Under the pieces are notes generated by a model, which did not search any database, was not told where the DNA came from, and saw only the letters and a list, made by a program, of their open reading frames with translations. The position numbers and the translations under genes are program-made. Below, in pieces: positions 7,738 through 17,994 of a DNA stretch of 64,000 bases. Source of the DNA: Aphanocapsa lilacina HA4352-LM1 (lineage in GTDB: Bacteria; Cyanobacteriota; Cyanobacteriia; Gloeobacterales; Gloeobacteraceae); the NCBI GenBank assembly GCA_019359725.1, contig JAHHGR010000010.1, forward strand, positions 18,341 through 82,340. Direction: 5' to 3'. Position 1 is the stretch's first letter; each line of letters begins with the position of its first letter.

Positions 7738-9924
7738 CTACGGCGCCTCCTGCCGCACCGCTCCGGCCGGGGGCAGGTCGTACTCGGGTTTGGGGACGCC
7801 CTGCAAATATTTGTCGAACCAGCCCACGATGTGCTGCAGCCGCTCGATGCGGTGCGACGGCTTGCCCGTGCGCGACAGATCGTGGTTCTCGCCGGGAAAT
7901 TGCACCATCACCACCGGCCGCTTCAGGTACTTGAGCGCCCGAAACAGCTGCTCACCCCCGGCCCCGGGCGGGGTGCGCAGGTCCGCCTCCCCTTCGATGA
8001 GCATCAGGGGTGTCTTGATTTTTTCGACGTAAGTCAGGGGCGAGCGGGCCTTAAAATCGGCCTCCTCCCGCCAGGGGGCTCCTCGAAACCAAGTCGGCGT
8101 AAAGAGGGTAAAATCGGCGGTGTACCACCAACTCGCCCAGTCGGCGATCGAGCGCTGGGATACCGCCGCTTTGAAGCGGTCGGTCTGGCCCACCAGCCAG
8201 TTGGTGAGCACCCCGCCGCCGCTGCCGCCGGTCACCCCCAACCGGTTCGCATCGACGTAACCGCGCCCCAGTAGATAGTCCACCCCGGCCAACAGATCTT
8301 TGGCATCGTCGCCGGGATAGTTGAACTGGATGCTATTGCCGAACTTTTGACCGTAGCTGGTGGAGCCGCGCGGGTTGGTGTAGAGCACCACATAGCCTTT
8401 GGCGGCCATCCACTGCACTTCGTGGAAGAATGTATACCCCCAGGCAATGTGGGGACCGCCGTGGATGTTAAGTATCAACGGATACTTTTTGCCCGCCTCG
8501 AATCCGGGCGGCTTGAACACCCAGCCTTGAATTTTCTGGCCGTCGAAGCTGGGGTAGTTGATCTCCTCCGGTGCGCTGATCTGTAGCGTGTCGAACAATT
8601 CGCTATTCCCACGGGTGAGCCGTCGCGGCGGCGCTCCCTGGGCAAGGAGGTAAAGCTCACCCACTTCGCTCGGCTGGGAGATCACCGCGGCGAAGCGGCT
8701 GCCGTCGGGGGTGGCGGTATATTCGGCGATCTCGTGATCGCCGGTGGTCACGTCGCTCGCCTGGCCGCTCGCGGCGTCGAAGCGCTTGAGGTTGGCGCGA
8801 CCCCGCTCGGCGGACGCAATCATAATCGAGCGGCTGTCGGCACTCCAGACGGGCCGGTAGCCGGAGGTGGCCCGAGGAGCGCGCTGATCCCCCCCGATAC
8901 CATCCCCGATGTCAAAGTCATAATCGGCGGTCAAATTTCGGGGAGCTGCCCCCGAGCTGAGATCGGCTACGAACAGGTCCGGTTGGGTATGCGAGTACTC
9001 GGGCTTACCGTTGACGAACCCGACACAGGCGATCCGTCTGCCGTCGGGGCTGAGGGCGAAAGCACCAAAGATCGGTCCGTCGATATCCACGACCCGGCGG
9101 ATCGGCCCACCGTTTGCGGAAACGGCATAGATGTCGCCGTCAGCGGGCTGGTAGTATGCTTCGCGTGCCCGGTCGGAGATAAAGTACAACTGCGAGCTGT
9201 CCGGGGACCAGACAGGAGATTCCTCCTCAAATTCGCCTTGGGTGATCTGTTTGGCCGCCGGGGGGGGTGCTGCCGCATCGGTGGGCACCTCGACCATCCA
9301 GATGTGGTCGGGCCGGTCCGTCTCCAGGTAGCCGGCGCCGTTCAAGCGGTAGACGGCCCGCTTGATCACGCGGACGTCGCTTTTTTTGGGCTTGTCGCCT
9401 TCACCGCTTTTTTTGATGTCCTCGTCTTTGGTGGAGGAAGTAAAGGCGATACGGCGGCTATCGGGGGACCAGGAGATTCCCCCGGCTCCCTTGGGCAGAT
9501 CGGTCAAAGCCCGCGCTTCACCCCCCTCGAGGGACAACAGATAAATCTGGGGCGGCTCGGGTTTGCCGTCTTTTTCTGCTGAGCGCAAAAAGGCCAGGGT
9601 CTTGCCGTCCGGCGACCAGCGCGGGCTGCTGTCGCGCGGACCGGTGCTGAGCGGGCGCGCTTCACCGGTGGCGGTCGAAACTTGCCAGAGGGAAGTGGTG
9701 TAAGTATCTTTTTTCTCATCGACGCTCACCCGCACATAGGCGACGCGCGCACCGTCGGGCGAAAGGCGCGGGTCGGCGACCCAGCTGAATTTGAGCAAAT
9801 CTTTTTCGGTGATGGGCCGCCTGGATTCGGCGGCAATCCCCGCAGTGGGAACGGCAAAACCGGCGTAGCAGACAAGGACAGTGGCAGCCAGGGCGGCACG
9901 CCGGCAAAGAGATTTCAATCCCAT
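7738..9924 (-). CDS. S9 family prolyl-oligopeptidase/acylaminoacyl-peptidase-like protein
   Basis: A 728-residue protein with a signal peptide (about residues 1-32). A seven-bladed beta-propeller follows (about 40-460) with repeated WSPDG/LSPDGRR motifs (WVADPRLSPDGARVAY, SPRWSPDGKTLAFL, GISWSPDSRRIAF), then an alpha/beta-hydrolase domain (about 480-715). The nucleophile motif is GVTGGSGGG near residue 565. The acid (GEADLRTPP) and His (PGENHDLSRTG) are also in place, so it looks catalytically intact. It is expected to cleave short peptides or acylated N-termini in the periplasm. The gene stands alone, with the next gene divergent or distant. Confidence 0.93.
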   Translation of the reverse strand: MGLKSLCRRAALAATVLVCYAGFAVPTAGIAAESRRPITEKDLLKFSWVADPRLSPDGARVAYVRVSVDEKKDTYTTSLWQVSTATGEARPLSTGPRDSSPRWSPDGKTLAFLRSAEKDGKPEPPQIYLLSLEGGEARALTDLPKGAGGISWSPDSRRIAFTSSTKDEDIKKSGEGDKPKKSDVRVIKRAVYRLNGAGYLETDRPDHIWMVEVPTDAAAPPPAAKQITQGEFEEESPVWSPDSSQLYFISDRAREAYYQPADGDIYAVSANGGPIRRVVDIDGPIFGAFALSPDGRRIACVGFVNGKPEYSHTQPDLFVADLSSGAAPRNLTADYDFDIGDGIGGDQRAPRATSGYRPVWSADSRSIMIASAERGRANLKRFDAASGQASDVTTGDHEIAEYTATPDGSRFAAVISQPSEVGELYLLAQGAPPRRLTRGNSELFDTLQISAPEEINYPSFDGQKIQGWVFKPPGFEAGKKYPLILNIHGGPHIAWGYTFFHEVQWMAAKGYVVLYTNPRGSTSYGQKFGNSIQFNYPGDDAKDLLAGVDYLLGRGYVDANRLGVTGGSGGGVLTNWLVGQTDRFKAAVSQRSIADWASWWYTADFTLFTPTWFRGAPWREEADFKARSPLTYVEKIKTPLMLIEGEADLRTPPGAGGEQLFRALKYLKRPVVMVQFPGENHDLSRTGKPSHRIERLQHIVGWFDKYLQGVPKPEYDLPPAGAVRQEAP

Positions 9925-10028
9925 GGGCAGTCGCTTTCGGTGGAGTGTGGATCAGGGAGTTCGGACTGTAAAATTCGTCCCGTGGTTCCAGGCCACACCG
10001 AAAATAGGCGCCCACTGCAAATCGCCGC

Positions 10029-11138
10029 TTAAAGGTCGCTGTTGATTTTGATCGAAAAGGTGTCCCCGCCGGTTTGTCCAGCCAAAGGCAGGTTGTACCA
10101 GTAATGAAACTCGATGCGCGGCAATTGCACCCCCAGGTGCAGGCGTTGATGGGTCGCACCGTAGCGGCCGGTCTCCCAGCCCACTCCCTCGCGCAGCTCG
10201 AAGCCGGTGGCCAACTGCAGTTCGGCGACGGGCTGAAATTTGATGTCGACGCCCAGGCGCTGGTTCAATAGGCCGCTGCTCGGTTGGCGACCGTCGTAAC
10301 TCGCGTCGAGGGCGGTGCGATCGAACAGCGGAAAGAGCAGGCGGGCGGTGGTGGCATCCTCTCTGCCCATCTGGTAGCGAAATCGAATCTCGGTGGCACC
10401 TATCAGGATGCGGATGTTGCCTGCGAGGGCCTCGCGCTCGCTGCTGGCCTGCTGCGTGACGCCAAAGCGTTCTAATTGCCCATCCAGGCTGAAGCTGAGT
10501 GGTCCCAGGGTCCACTCGCCCGATTGAAAGCGAAAGCGGTCGTACCAGTTGGGGCCGTCCGATTGGTTCTGCCAGTCGTAGCTGAGCGCACCCAGCAGCG
10601 TCATGTACTGCAGCTGTGTCGCGAAGCGCAGCCGCGCGTAGGGATCGGCGCTCTGGCGCTCCAGTTGGGTGCTCAGCTGCACATTGTCGAGCGGTTGCCA
10701 CTCCAGGCGGTTGGTGGCGCCCTGGGTAGGCGGCCCCCCCGCTGCACCGAACTCGCGGGCACCAAACAGCCACTGCAGGTTCGGCTCGAGGTAAAACCGG
10801 TTTTCTCCCTGCAGCGTCGCGAGATCCGCACGATCGGCCCCGACCTGTCCCCGAGGGTCGCCCCGATCCACCGTGGCCGTCTGGCTGAGACCCAGCTCAA
10901 AGGCCGCCAGACCGCGCACGGAGGTGCCTTCGACGGCGCTGACGCGCAGGCTCTCGACCTCGCCGAGCTTGAAGGCTTCCAAGGGCATGTCCGGGCGCGT
11001 AACCAGGGACGGCCAGGTGAACAGCGGTTGCACGGTGAGCGGGTTCGACCACAACTCCTGCGCCGGCAGGGGCGCAGTGCAGCAACACAGCAGGTTCAGG
11101 GCTACAAGCAAGGGGTTTCGGAACACCGCCTGTCTCAC
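10029..11138 (-). CDS. exported protein of unknown function, probably beta-rich
   Basis: A 369-residue protein from a GTG start at 11138 (MRQAVFRNPLLVALNLLCC), with a signal-peptide-like N-terminus ending near PLPAQE. The body has many alternating-polarity strands (NVQLSTQLERQS, YARLRFATQLQYM, LSYDWQNQS, ATEIRFRYQMG, LQLATGFELREGVGW, LHLGVQLPRIEFHYWYN), suggesting an outer-membrane barrel. However, the C-terminus (SIKINSDL) does not end in an aromatic residue. I do not recognise a family. No good Shine-Dalgarno is seen, so the start is tentative. Confidence 0.65.
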   Translation of the reverse strand: MRQAVFRNPLLVALNLLCCCTAPLPAQELWSNPLTVQPLFTWPSLVTRPDMPLEAFKLGEVESLRVSAVEGTSVRGLAAFELGLSQTATVDRGDPRGQVGADRADLATLQGENRFYLEPNLQWLFGAREFGAAGGPPTQGATNRLEWQPLDNVQLSTQLERQSADPYARLRFATQLQYMTLLGALSYDWQNQSDGPNWYDRFRFQSGEWTLGPLSFSLDGQLERFGVTQQASSEREALAGNIRILIGATEIRFRYQMGREDATTARLLFPLFDRTALDASYDGRQPSSGLLNQRLGVDIKFQPVAELQLATGFELREGVGWETGRYGATHQRLHLGVQLPRIEFHYWYNLPLAGQTGGDTFSIKINSDL

Positions 11139-11345
11139 CTATTCTAGGGAGATTCTATCTATTTATTGCGATTTTGGCAGCCGCGAAAACCCCTACTGAC
11201 CCAAAGATCCGTTTTTGTTCGGGATCGGGGGCGCAAATCGGCGGTTTTCTGCCGAGAAGACGGGTCGGGCCGCCCGGGAAAATAGAATGGTGAAAAAGCC
11301 TTGGGGTTCCTGCGGGGGAGCCCTGGCGCAGCCGACAGGTGACCC

Positions 11346-12131
11346 GTGGCCGTGGACAACTCTGGCAGACACTACGACGAAGAGCAACTGGCGGCCATTC
11401 TCAAGCGCGCCGTCCAACTGCAGCAGCAGTCCGGCTCGCCCGACTCCCACCTCAGCCTGGGCGAGATCGAGCAGATTGCCCGCGAAGCGGGTATCGATCC
11501 GAGTTTCGTGCGCCAGGCCGCCTCAGAACTGGCCGCCGGGGGTGGGCGGGACGCTCCCGCTTCACCGCTCGGGGGGCCGTCCGCCCTTGCCTTCGAGCAG
11601 TCGATCGCAGGCATTTTGGTGGGCGACGACTTCGACCCGCTCCTTGAGGAAATCCGCGGCGCCTTTGGCGATCCCGGCCACCTCGAAGGTCCACGGCCAA
11701 CCGATCGGCACTGGCGCTTCGAGTGGCGGCTCTTTAACTGGGGGGGCGTCTCGCTGCAGGGGGGCAAGCAGCCCCCGGCCAGCCGTTCGCTCACCTGGCG
11801 CTCGTCCCAGGCGAGCATGCGTGAAATTGGCGTGCGCGTCTACTCGCTGGGCGGTTCGACCGTCGTGCGCGTCGAAGAACAACTGGGCAACGCGGCGGTA
11901 GGCCTGCTCACTGGAATGATGACGCTGCCCGTTTTTTTGATTTTTCCCCTCGCTTTGCTGCTGACCCACTCAGCAGCGATCGCCCTCGCCGCCACGGCCT
12001 TCTCGGCCCTGGGTGCCTACTGGCTTGCGCGCAGTTTTTACCGTGCGGTGACGCAGAAGCGCAGCCGCCAACTCAGGCGACTGTTCGACCGGCTGCTCTT
12101 TCAGGTGCGCCGGACCCTGGGAATTGCTTGA
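11346..12131 (+). CDS. two-helix membrane protein with short N-terminal helical domain, function unknown
   Basis: A 261-residue protein from a GTG at 11346 with AGGTGA about 5 bp upstream. Residues 10-60 form a helical module (ILKRAVQLQQQSG, LSLGEIEQIAREAGIDPSFV) like the short domains that precede membrane anchors in many cyanobacterial proteins. A soluble segment follows, then two adjacent transmembrane helices (about 183-225, LLTGMMTLPVFLIFPLALLL and AIALAATAFSALGAYWLA) and a basic tail. No enzyme motifs are visible. It sits upstream of psbA but has no evident functional link to it. Confidence 0.7.
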   Translation: MAVDNSGRHYDEEQLAAILKRAVQLQQQSGSPDSHLSLGEIEQIAREAGIDPSFVRQAASELAAGGGRDAPASPLGGPSALAFEQSIAGILVGDDFDPLLEEIRGAFGDPGHLEGPRPTDRHWRFEWRLFNWGGVSLQGGKQPPASRSLTWRSSQASMREIGVRVYSLGGSTVVRVEEQLGNAAVGLLTGMMTLPVFLIFPLALLLTHSAAIALAATAFSALGAYWLARSFYRAVTQKRSRQLRRLFDRLLFQVRRTLGIA

Positions 12132-12236
12132 AAAGCACTATCTCAAAGCTATCTACCAAAAGATAGATGCGAGCTGAGCGAATCCATGTAGCTTTAGAAA
12201 GCACTGCAAAGCACTTTTCTCACAGGGTTTCACACC
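12132..12236 (+). promoter_or_regulatory. psbA upstream/leader region
   Basis: This 105-bp gap before psbA must hold its promoter unless psbA is read through from the upstream gene. It contains a 6-bp inverted repeat (CTATCT/AGATAG, 12149-12166) and three copies of AAAGCAC (near 12133, 12197 and 12207). I cannot assign -35/-10 boxes confidently. No strong Shine-Dalgarno precedes the ATG. Confidence 0.4.
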
Positions 12237-13319
12237 ATGACAACCATCTTGCGACGCCGCTCCCTGGGCAATCCTTGGGAGCAATTCGCCAACTGGATAA
12301 CCTCCACCAACAACCGCTTTTATATCGGCTGGTTCGGAGTGCTCATGGTCCCGACGTTGCTGGCGGCGACGATCTGTTTTGTGATCGCCTTTGTTGCCGC
12401 CCCGCCGGTGGATATGGACGGCATCCGCGAGCCGATCTCCGGTTCACTTCTTTATGGCAACAACATCATCACCGCCAATGTCATCCCCTCTTCCAACGCC
12501 ATCGGCCTGCATTTCTACCCGATATGGGAAGCGGCCAGCATGGACGAGTGGCTCTACAACGGTGGTCCCTACCAGTTGATCGTTTTTCACTTTTTGATTG
12601 GCATTTTTGCTTATCTGGGCCGGGAGTGGGAATTTTCGTATCGGCTGGGTCTGCGCCCCTGGATCTGTGTCGCTTACTCGGCCCCGGTAGCCGCCGCCAC
12701 CGCCGTGTTCTTGATCTATCCCATGGGCCAGGGCTCCTTCAGCGACGGCATGTCCCTCGGCATCTCCGGCACGTTCAACTTCATGTTTATCTTCCAGGCC
12801 GAGCACAACATCCTCAACCACCCGCTGCACATGTTCGGGGTCGCCGGGGTCTTCGGCGGCGCTCTGTTTGCGGCGATGCACGGCAGTCTGGTGACTTCGT
12901 CGCTCATCAAGGCGACTTCCTACGAAGAGTCCCAGAACTACGGCTACAAGTTCGGCCAGGAAGAAGAAACCTACAACATCGTCGCCGCCCACGGTTACTT
13001 TGGCCGCCTGATTTTTCAGTACGCCAGTTTCACCAACAGCCGCTCGCTGCACTTTTTCCTGGCGGCCTGGCCGGTGATTGGCATCTGGCTGACTTCCCTG
13101 GGCATCTGCGTCATGGGTTTCAATCTCAACGGCTTCAACTTCAACGCCTCGATTACCGACAGCCAGGGACGGACCATCTACACCTGGGCGGACATCGTCA
13201 ACCGCGCCAATCTGGGCATCGAAGTGATGCACGAGCGCAACGCCCACAACTTTCCTCTGGATCTGGCCGGGACAGAGTCTGCTCCTGTGGCCTTCGCTGC
13301 GGCCCTGGGCGACGGCTGA
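12237..13319 (+). CDS. psbA: photosystem II reaction centre protein D1
   Basis: A 360-residue D1, colinear without gaps with other cyanobacterial D1 proteins. Five transmembrane helices are visible. Functional residues seen by alignment are TyrZ Y161 ([15 protein letters not shown]), Mn-ligand D170, H190 (AEHN) next to the second helix, H198 (HPLHM) as P680 ligand, H215 (AAMHGS) and H272 as non-haem iron ligands, and H332, E333, H337 and D342 in [15 protein letters not shown]. Cleavage after A344 would remove a 16-residue extension. Position 130 is Glu (GREWE), as in high-light-type D1. The protein acts in the cytoplasmic membrane if the host is Gloeobacter. Confidence 0.99.
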   Translation: MTTILRRRSLGNPWEQFANWITSTNNRFYIGWFGVLMVPTLLAATICFVIAFVAAPPVDMDGIREPISGSLLYGNNIITANVIPSSNAIGLHFYPIWEAASMDEWLYNGGPYQLIVFHFLIGIFAYLGREWEFSYRLGLRPWICVAYSAPVAAATAVFLIYPMGQGSFSDGMSLGISGTFNFMFIFQAEHNILNHPLHMFGVAGVFGGALFAAMHGSLVTSSLIKATSYEESQNYGYKFGQEEETYNIVAAHGYFGRLIFQYASFTNSRSLHFFLAAWPVIGIWLTSLGICVMGFNLNGFNFNASITDSQGRTIYTWADIVNRANLGIEVMHERNAHNFPLDLAGTESAPVAFAAALGDG

Positions 13320-13333
13320 ACCTCCTCGCTTAA

Positions 13334-13377
13334 ACTTGAGCGGCACCGGCGTCTTCAAATGCCGGTGCCGCTCAAGT
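13334..13377 (+). terminator. psbA terminator hairpin
   Basis: A perfect 17-bp stem (13334-13350 with 13361-13377) encloses a 10-nt loop beginning 15 bp after the psbA stop. The arm sequence is ACTTGAGCGGCACCGGC. There is no strong T run after it. The very stable stem may also protect the psbA mRNA 3' end. Confidence 0.8.
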
Positions 13378-13457
13378 CGGGACTGCTTTGCCGGATAGCC
13401 AGAAACGATCCGCCTGCTTTGCGCCCGGCGTATTGCTCATTAGATAGGAGAAATGCA

Positions 13458-14054
13458 ATGCGGGCTTTACTGCTGGCGACTTCCCTCTGCTTTGGTCTGG
13501 CTTCGCTTGCCCAGGCAGCGCCCAAGACGCTCAAATTCGAGCAGGGCACGGCGACCTACACCAACCGCGATGCCTTTGCCAGTTGGGAGGGCAATACCTC
13601 CGACATTGGCGGCACGCTCATCTTGGATGACCAGACGGGTGAACTGGTCAAAGGCGAGATCCAGATTGGTCTTGCGGCCATCGATTCGGGCAACGGTGCG
13701 CGCGACGCCCGGATGCGGGGCGAGTTTTTGCAGACCGATAAATATCCGAAAGCGACTTTTGTCGTCACCAGGCTCGAAGGTTTCCCGAGTGTCGCCGAGT
13801 GGAAGAAATGGGGCCTCAAGCAGACCGGCAAGATCCACGGCGATCTGACCATCAAAGCAGTCACCCGCCCAGTGATCTTCGAGGCCGAGGCCGTGTATCT
13901 CGGCACCGAGCTGAAGGTGAGCGGCAAGGGCCAGACCAAGATGACCGACTTTGGCATCTCCCCGCCGAGTCTGCTGTTTGTCACCGTCGACGACGCCGTC
14001 GGCCTAAAATTTCAGGCGGTGGCCAAACCGGTCACCACCAACGCCGGGTTGTAG
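13458..14054 (+). CDS. YceI family periplasmic protein
   Basis: A 198-residue protein with a signal peptide (MRALLLATSLCFGLASLAQA) and a lipocalin-like YceI domain. Visible features are GELVKGEIQIGLAAIDSGN, ARDARMRGEFLQTDKYPKATF and the terminal TDFGISPPSL. YceI proteins bind isoprenoid chains such as polyprenyl quinones in the periplasm. The ATG at 13458 has GGAG 8 bp upstream (TAGGAGAAATGCA) and the signal peptide follows directly, so longer starts are unlikely. It converges on a geranylgeranyl-reductase-like gene, also an isoprenoid-handling family, which may be coincidence. Confidence 0.9.
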   Translation: MRALLLATSLCFGLASLAQAAPKTLKFEQGTATYTNRDAFASWEGNTSDIGGTLILDDQTGELVKGEIQIGLAAIDSGNGARDARMRGEFLQTDKYPKATFVVTRLEGFPSVAEWKKWGLKQTGKIHGDLTIKAVTRPVIFEAEAVYLGTELKVSGKGQTKMTDFGISPPSLLFVTVDDAVGLKFQAVAKPVTTNAGL

Positions 14055-14068
14055 GAAACTTCTTGTTG

Positions 14069-15208
14069 TCATCCGCCGCCCTGCACGCGGTTGTAGCCAA
14101 CAAGCCGTTGTATGGCTCGCCCTGCGGCTTCTCGATACCGCAAGGAGCCTGAAAGCAGTCTGCCCATCGTGCGAGTCGCAGAAGGCCGGTGAACGCCGAC
14201 TTTGTAGGCGATGCGCGGAAAAGCGTAGAACACCTGGGCGAGGCGGTCAGCCCACCGCAGATCCTCTGCCCACCCGCTTTTGATGTGCTCGCTGTAGCGG
14301 GCGAGCGCCTGGGTGTCTCCTGCTAGAGCCTCGGCGACAGCGCGAGCGGCCTGCACACCGGTGTACAGCGCAGGGCGGATCCCCTCGGCGGTAAAAGGAT
14401 CGACGATCCCGGCCGCCTCACCGCACAGGAGCGCCCCCTCGGTGTGGAGCAGCGATGGGCCTTTCCAGAGCAACAGCGGGTGGCCGTGCAGGGTGATTCC
14501 GTCCAGCGAAAGGCCAAAGTGGGCGACGTACTGGGCCAGAGGCGTTTTGAGGTCGACTTTGCGCCGCCCGAAGCTGCCGATGCCGATCGAGTGGGCGCCG
14601 TCTTTGGGGAAGTTCCAGAGATAGCCGTCCTTGACCATCCCGAATTCGAAGTGGGCAAAGTTCGGCTCCGGTACCGGCGCGGGAATTTCGACTTCGATCG
14701 CCCCGCCAATGGCCACAGCGCGCTTCTCAAGCCCCAGCCAGCGGGCGGTGGGACCCTTGGCGCCGTCCGCGCCAATCAAGTAGCGGCTATACAACGGCCC
14801 CGCCTCGGTGTCGAGTCGCCAGCGCGCCCCGCTGCGGCTAATCGCACCGACCGCGCAGGGGGCGCGCAACTCGGCTCCGCGCGCCACGGCCTGGGAGATC
14901 AAAAAATAATCGAACACGTCGCGGCGGACCATCCAGATGGGGGTCTCCAGGCCCAAAGGTGCCTCGACCCGCTCGCCCATCTGCCAGGTGTAGCGGATGG
15001 AGTCGACGTAGGCGCAGATGGCGGGGGAAAAATCGAAGTCGAACCAGGCGGCCACCGCCGGGGAGACGCCGCCGCCGCAGGGCTTGTAGCGCGGCAGAGA
15101 CTGCTTTTCGAGCACCAGCACGCTGTAGCCGTGCCGGGCCAGATGGTAGGCCGCCGCTCCGCCCCCCGGTCCCGCTCCGATCACCGCGCAGTCGAATACT
15201 TCCGCCAT
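14069..15208 (-). CDS. geranylgeranyl reductase family FAD-dependent oxidoreductase
   Basis: A 379-residue flavoprotein. An N-terminal dinucleotide-binding motif (CAVIGAGPGGGAAAYHLARHG) is followed by LEKQSLPRYKPCGGGVSP, the conserved Cys motif of the geranylgeranyl-reductase family. The middle GADGAKGPTARWLGL and the GEAAGIVDPFTAEGIRPAL motif near residue 265 are typical. Members saturate prenyl chains of chlorophyll, tocopherol or archaeal lipids. Whether this is ChlP itself or a paralog is unclear from motifs alone, so I leave the symbol blank. ATG start at 15208. Confidence 0.9.
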   Translation of the reverse strand: MAEVFDCAVIGAGPGGGAAAYHLARHGYSVLVLEKQSLPRYKPCGGGVSPAVAAWFDFDFSPAICAYVDSIRYTWQMGERVEAPLGLETPIWMVRRDVFDYFLISQAVARGAELRAPCAVGAISRSGARWRLDTEAGPLYSRYLIGADGAKGPTARWLGLEKRAVAIGGAIEVEIPAPVPEPNFAHFEFGMVKDGYLWNFPKDGAHSIGIGSFGRRKVDLKTPLAQYVAHFGLSLDGITLHGHPLLLWKGPSLLHTEGALLCGEAAGIVDPFTAEGIRPALYTGVQAARAVAEALAGDTQALARYSEHIKSGWAEDLRWADRLAQVFYAFPRIAYKVGVHRPSATRTMGRLLSGSLRYREAAGRAIQRLVGYNRVQGGG

Positions 15209-15314
15209 CGCTTTGCCGCCTTGCGAGCCTCCGGAAGCTCATCGTGCCACAAAGATTGCGGCGATTTGGCTAGATCTTTGGAAGATTATTACAACCAGTT
15301 GACACAATGGAGAA

Positions 15315-16856
15315 GTGATTACTTCGTCGCTGTTGATTCCCGCCTTGCTTGTTCTATCCAGCCTGGGTTTTCTGGGCTGGGGGTTTTTGCAGGCGCGCAA
15401 AGCCGGGCGGGTGGGCATTCTCGCCTGGCTGCAGGCCGTGGTGCTCTTTTTGCCCTGGGTCAGCTTTTTTGGTCTGTTCTGGCTCGGCATTCAGATCAAC
15501 TTCGGGATACTGCTGGTGATTCTACTGGCCACCACCGGTGCCTACATCTGGCTGGGGCGCCTGCTGCGCGAGGCGGCGGGCGAACAGGAAAAGCGCCTGC
15601 GCGAGCGCTACCGGGCCGAACTGGAGGCCAGACGGCAAGGGGAAGAACTCGGAGGGGACGGTCACGCAGAGGCGATGCCCCCGCCGATTGCCCAACTGGA
15701 GGCGGAGGTACTCGCCATCCCCGAGGAGGACCGCCAGAAGCTGCAGAGCTTGTTCGGCATCGACACGTTCTTTGCCACCGAGACGCTGCCTTTTCGCCAG
15801 GGAGTGCTCTACCGGGGCAATTTGCGCGGCGACCCGGATATCGTCTTTCAAGCCCTCAACGAAAGGCTTCAAGCCCTGTTTGCCGATCGCTACCAGCTGT
15901 TTTTGCTCAACGACGAATCGGGCAAGCCGACGGTACTGGTGCTGCCCAGCGACCGCGACCCCTTCCAGGCACGCAAACTGCCCATCGCCATTTCCATCGC
16001 CCTGATGGTGCTGTCGTTTGCGGCGGTGTATCTGCTGGTCACCCCCAGCAGCGTCAACGCCTTCTCGCCCGAGGGCGTGTCTACGGCCCTGCCCATCGCC
16101 GTGGGCGTGCTGTTCACGCTCTTTGCCCACGAGGCCGCCCACCGCTGGCAGGCCAAGCGCTACGGCGTGCGCCTCAGCTCGGCGTTCTTGCTGCCGCTGC
16201 TCACGCCGATTCCGGTGCCGCCCGCCGGTTTTGCGATTTACCCCGGCACCTTCGGCTCGCTGACGCGCCTCGATTCGCCCCCCCCGAGCCGCCGCGCCCT
16301 CTTTGACATCGCCTTTGCCGGACCGGCGGTGGGCGGGCTGGTGTCGCTGGGCTTTTTGCTGGTGGGATTGGCCCTTTCGGGTGTGGCAAATCAGGCGGGA
16401 CCGCTTACGGTTCGGCCGGGCGAGCTCAACGTGCTGGTCGGGATCTTCGTGCGTCTGTTGCTGGGTCCAGTGACCGACAGCCAGTTTGTCAATTTGCATC
16501 CCTTTTCGATCGTGGGTATCTTCGGATTGCAGATAACCGCCCTCAGTCTGCTGCCCGCGGGTCAACTCGACGGCGGTCGAATCGTCCAGGCGGTCTACGG
16601 TCGGCGCACGGCGCGCATCACCGGCATCGTCACGCTGGTTTTGCTGGGCATCATCGGCATCTTCGTGCCCTGGTATCTCTACTGGGCGGTGATCGTGCTG
16701 TTGTTTGCCCGCACGCCGGAGCGGCCCACCCTCAACGAGATCACCGAGACCGACAGCCGCCGCGACGCGCTCGCTATTTTGGCCCTGTTTGCGATGGCCG
16801 CCATCTTGCTGCCGCTCACGCCGCAGATCGCCCTTCGCCTGGGGCTTGGGGGCTGA
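15315..16856 (+). CDS. site-2 protease family (M50) membrane metallopeptidase, EGY-like
   Basis: A 513-residue integral membrane protein. It has two N-terminal helices, a charged coiled segment (about residues 90-120), a soluble domain with [21 protein letters not shown] and a multi-helix protease core. The zinc motif HEAAH lies at about residues 272-276 and the third-ligand motif LDGG near 418. The NPDG-like order and soluble domain match the plant/cyanobacterial EGY branch of site-2 proteases, which lack a PDZ domain and cleave membrane-embedded regulators. The start is a GTG at 15315 with GGAG close upstream. It is followed 46 bp later by chlI. Confidence 0.9.
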   Translation: MITSSLLIPALLVLSSLGFLGWGFLQARKAGRVGILAWLQAVVLFLPWVSFFGLFWLGIQINFGILLVILLATTGAYIWLGRLLREAAGEQEKRLRERYRAELEARRQGEELGGDGHAEAMPPPIAQLEAEVLAIPEEDRQKLQSLFGIDTFFATETLPFRQGVLYRGNLRGDPDIVFQALNERLQALFADRYQLFLLNDESGKPTVLVLPSDRDPFQARKLPIAISIALMVLSFAAVYLLVTPSSVNAFSPEGVSTALPIAVGVLFTLFAHEAAHRWQAKRYGVRLSSAFLLPLLTPIPVPPAGFAIYPGTFGSLTRLDSPPPSRRALFDIAFAGPAVGGLVSLGFLLVGLALSGVANQAGPLTVRPGELNVLVGIFVRLLLGPVTDSQFVNLHPFSIVGIFGLQITALSLLPAGQLDGGRIVQAVYGRRTARITGIVTLVLLGIIGIFVPWYLYWAVIVLLFARTPERPTLNEITETDSRRDALAILALFAMAAILLPLTPQIALRLGLGG

Positions 16857-16902
16857 CCGCCTTTGCCGCCCAGACGTTAGAATCTTGACGCATCGGATAC
16901 GA

Positions 16903-17994
16903 ATGAAGGTTTTTGCCGTGGTTTCCCAGACGAGCGGCCGACGGCCGGTCTTTCCTTTTACCGCCATCGTCGGCCAGGAGGAGATGAAACTGGCCCTCAT
17001 CCTCAACGTCATCGACCCCAAGCTCGGGGGGGTGATGATCATGGGCGACCGGGGCACCGGCAAATCGACGACCGTGCGCGCCCTGGCCGAATTGCTTCCG
17101 GAGATCGAAGTGGTAACGGGCGATCCCTACCACAGCGATCCCCACAACCAGGATCTGATGAGCGACGAGGTGCGCGAGCGCAAACTGGCAGGGGAAACTC
17201 TGCCTGTCGAGCGCCGCCAGGTGCAGATGGTGGATCTGCCCCTCGGGGCCACCGAAGACCGCGTCTGCGGCACGATTGACATCGAAAAAGCCCTCTCCGA
17301 GGGCGTCAAAGCCTTCGAGCCGGGGTTGCTCGCCCGTGCCAACCGGGGCATTCTCTACGTCGATGAGGTCAACCTGCTCGACGACCACCTGGTGGATGTA
17401 CTGCTCGATTCGGCCGCTTCCGGCTGGAACACGGTGGAGCGCGAGGGCATCTCCGTGCGCCACCCGGCCCGCTTCGTGCTGGTAGGTTCGGGCAACCCCG
17501 AGGAAGGCGAACTCAGGCCCCAGTTGCTCGACCGCTTCGCCATGCACGCCGAGGTGCGCACAGTCAAAGATCCGAAGCTGCGGGTGCAGATTGTCCAGCA
17601 GCGCGGCGAATTTGACGGCAACCCCCAACGCTTTCTGGCCACTCACCGCAAGGCGCAGCAGGAACTGACGCGGCGCATCGCCAAGGCCCAGCAGGTGCTC
17701 AAAAAAACCGAAGTTACCCACCATCTGCAACTGAAGATTTCCCAGGTCTGCTCCGAACTGGACGTGGACGGCCTGCGCGGCGATATCGTCACCGACCGCG
17801 CCGCCCGGGCGCTCGCCGCCTTCGAAGGGCGCCCGCGCGTCACTCTCGAGGATGTCCAGCGGGTGATCGTGCTGTGCCTGCGCCACCGGTTGCGCAAAGA
17901 TCCGCTCGAATCGATCGACTCGGGCTATAAAGTCGAGAAGGTCTTCCGGCGCATCTTCGACTTGCCGCCCCCCGAGACCAACGCCGCCCAATAG
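16903..17994 (+). CDS. chlI: magnesium chelatase ATPase subunit I
   Basis: A 363-residue AAA+ protein that, with ChlD and ChlH, inserts Mg2+ into protoporphyrin IX for chlorophyll synthesis. It carries [13 protein letters not shown] near the N-terminus, Walker [10 protein letters not shown] (about residues 48-56), Walker B region [17 protein letters not shown] and the sensor [19 protein letters not shown]. The C-terminal helical domain ends [13 protein letters not shown]. The ATG at 16903 gives the normal cyanobacterial length; upstream codons in this frame are unlikely to be used. chlD and chlH are not in the window. Confidence 0.97.
   Translation: MKVFAVVSQTSGRRPVFPFTAIVGQEEMKLALILNVIDPKLGGVMIMGDRGTGKSTTVRALAELLPEIEVVTGDPYHSDPHNQDLMSDEVRERKLAGETLPVERRQVQMVDLPLGATEDRVCGTIDIEKALSEGVKAFEPGLLARANRGILYVDEVNLLDDHLVDVLLDSAASGWNTVEREGISVRHPARFVLVGSGNPEEGELRPQLLDRFAMHAEVRTVKDPKLRVQIVQQRGEFDGNPQRFLATHRKAQQELTRRIAKAQQVLKKTEVTHHLQLKISQVCSELDVDGLRGDIVTDRAARALAAFEGRPRVTLEDVQRVIVLCLRHRLRKDPLESIDSGYKVEKVFRRIFDLPPPETNAAQ

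Noticed and set aside
15522..17063. A 513-codon minus-strand open frame opposite the M50 protease and chlI.
   Set aside because: Its translation is biased in Arg, Gln and Gly with no motif; the plus-strand genes are certain.
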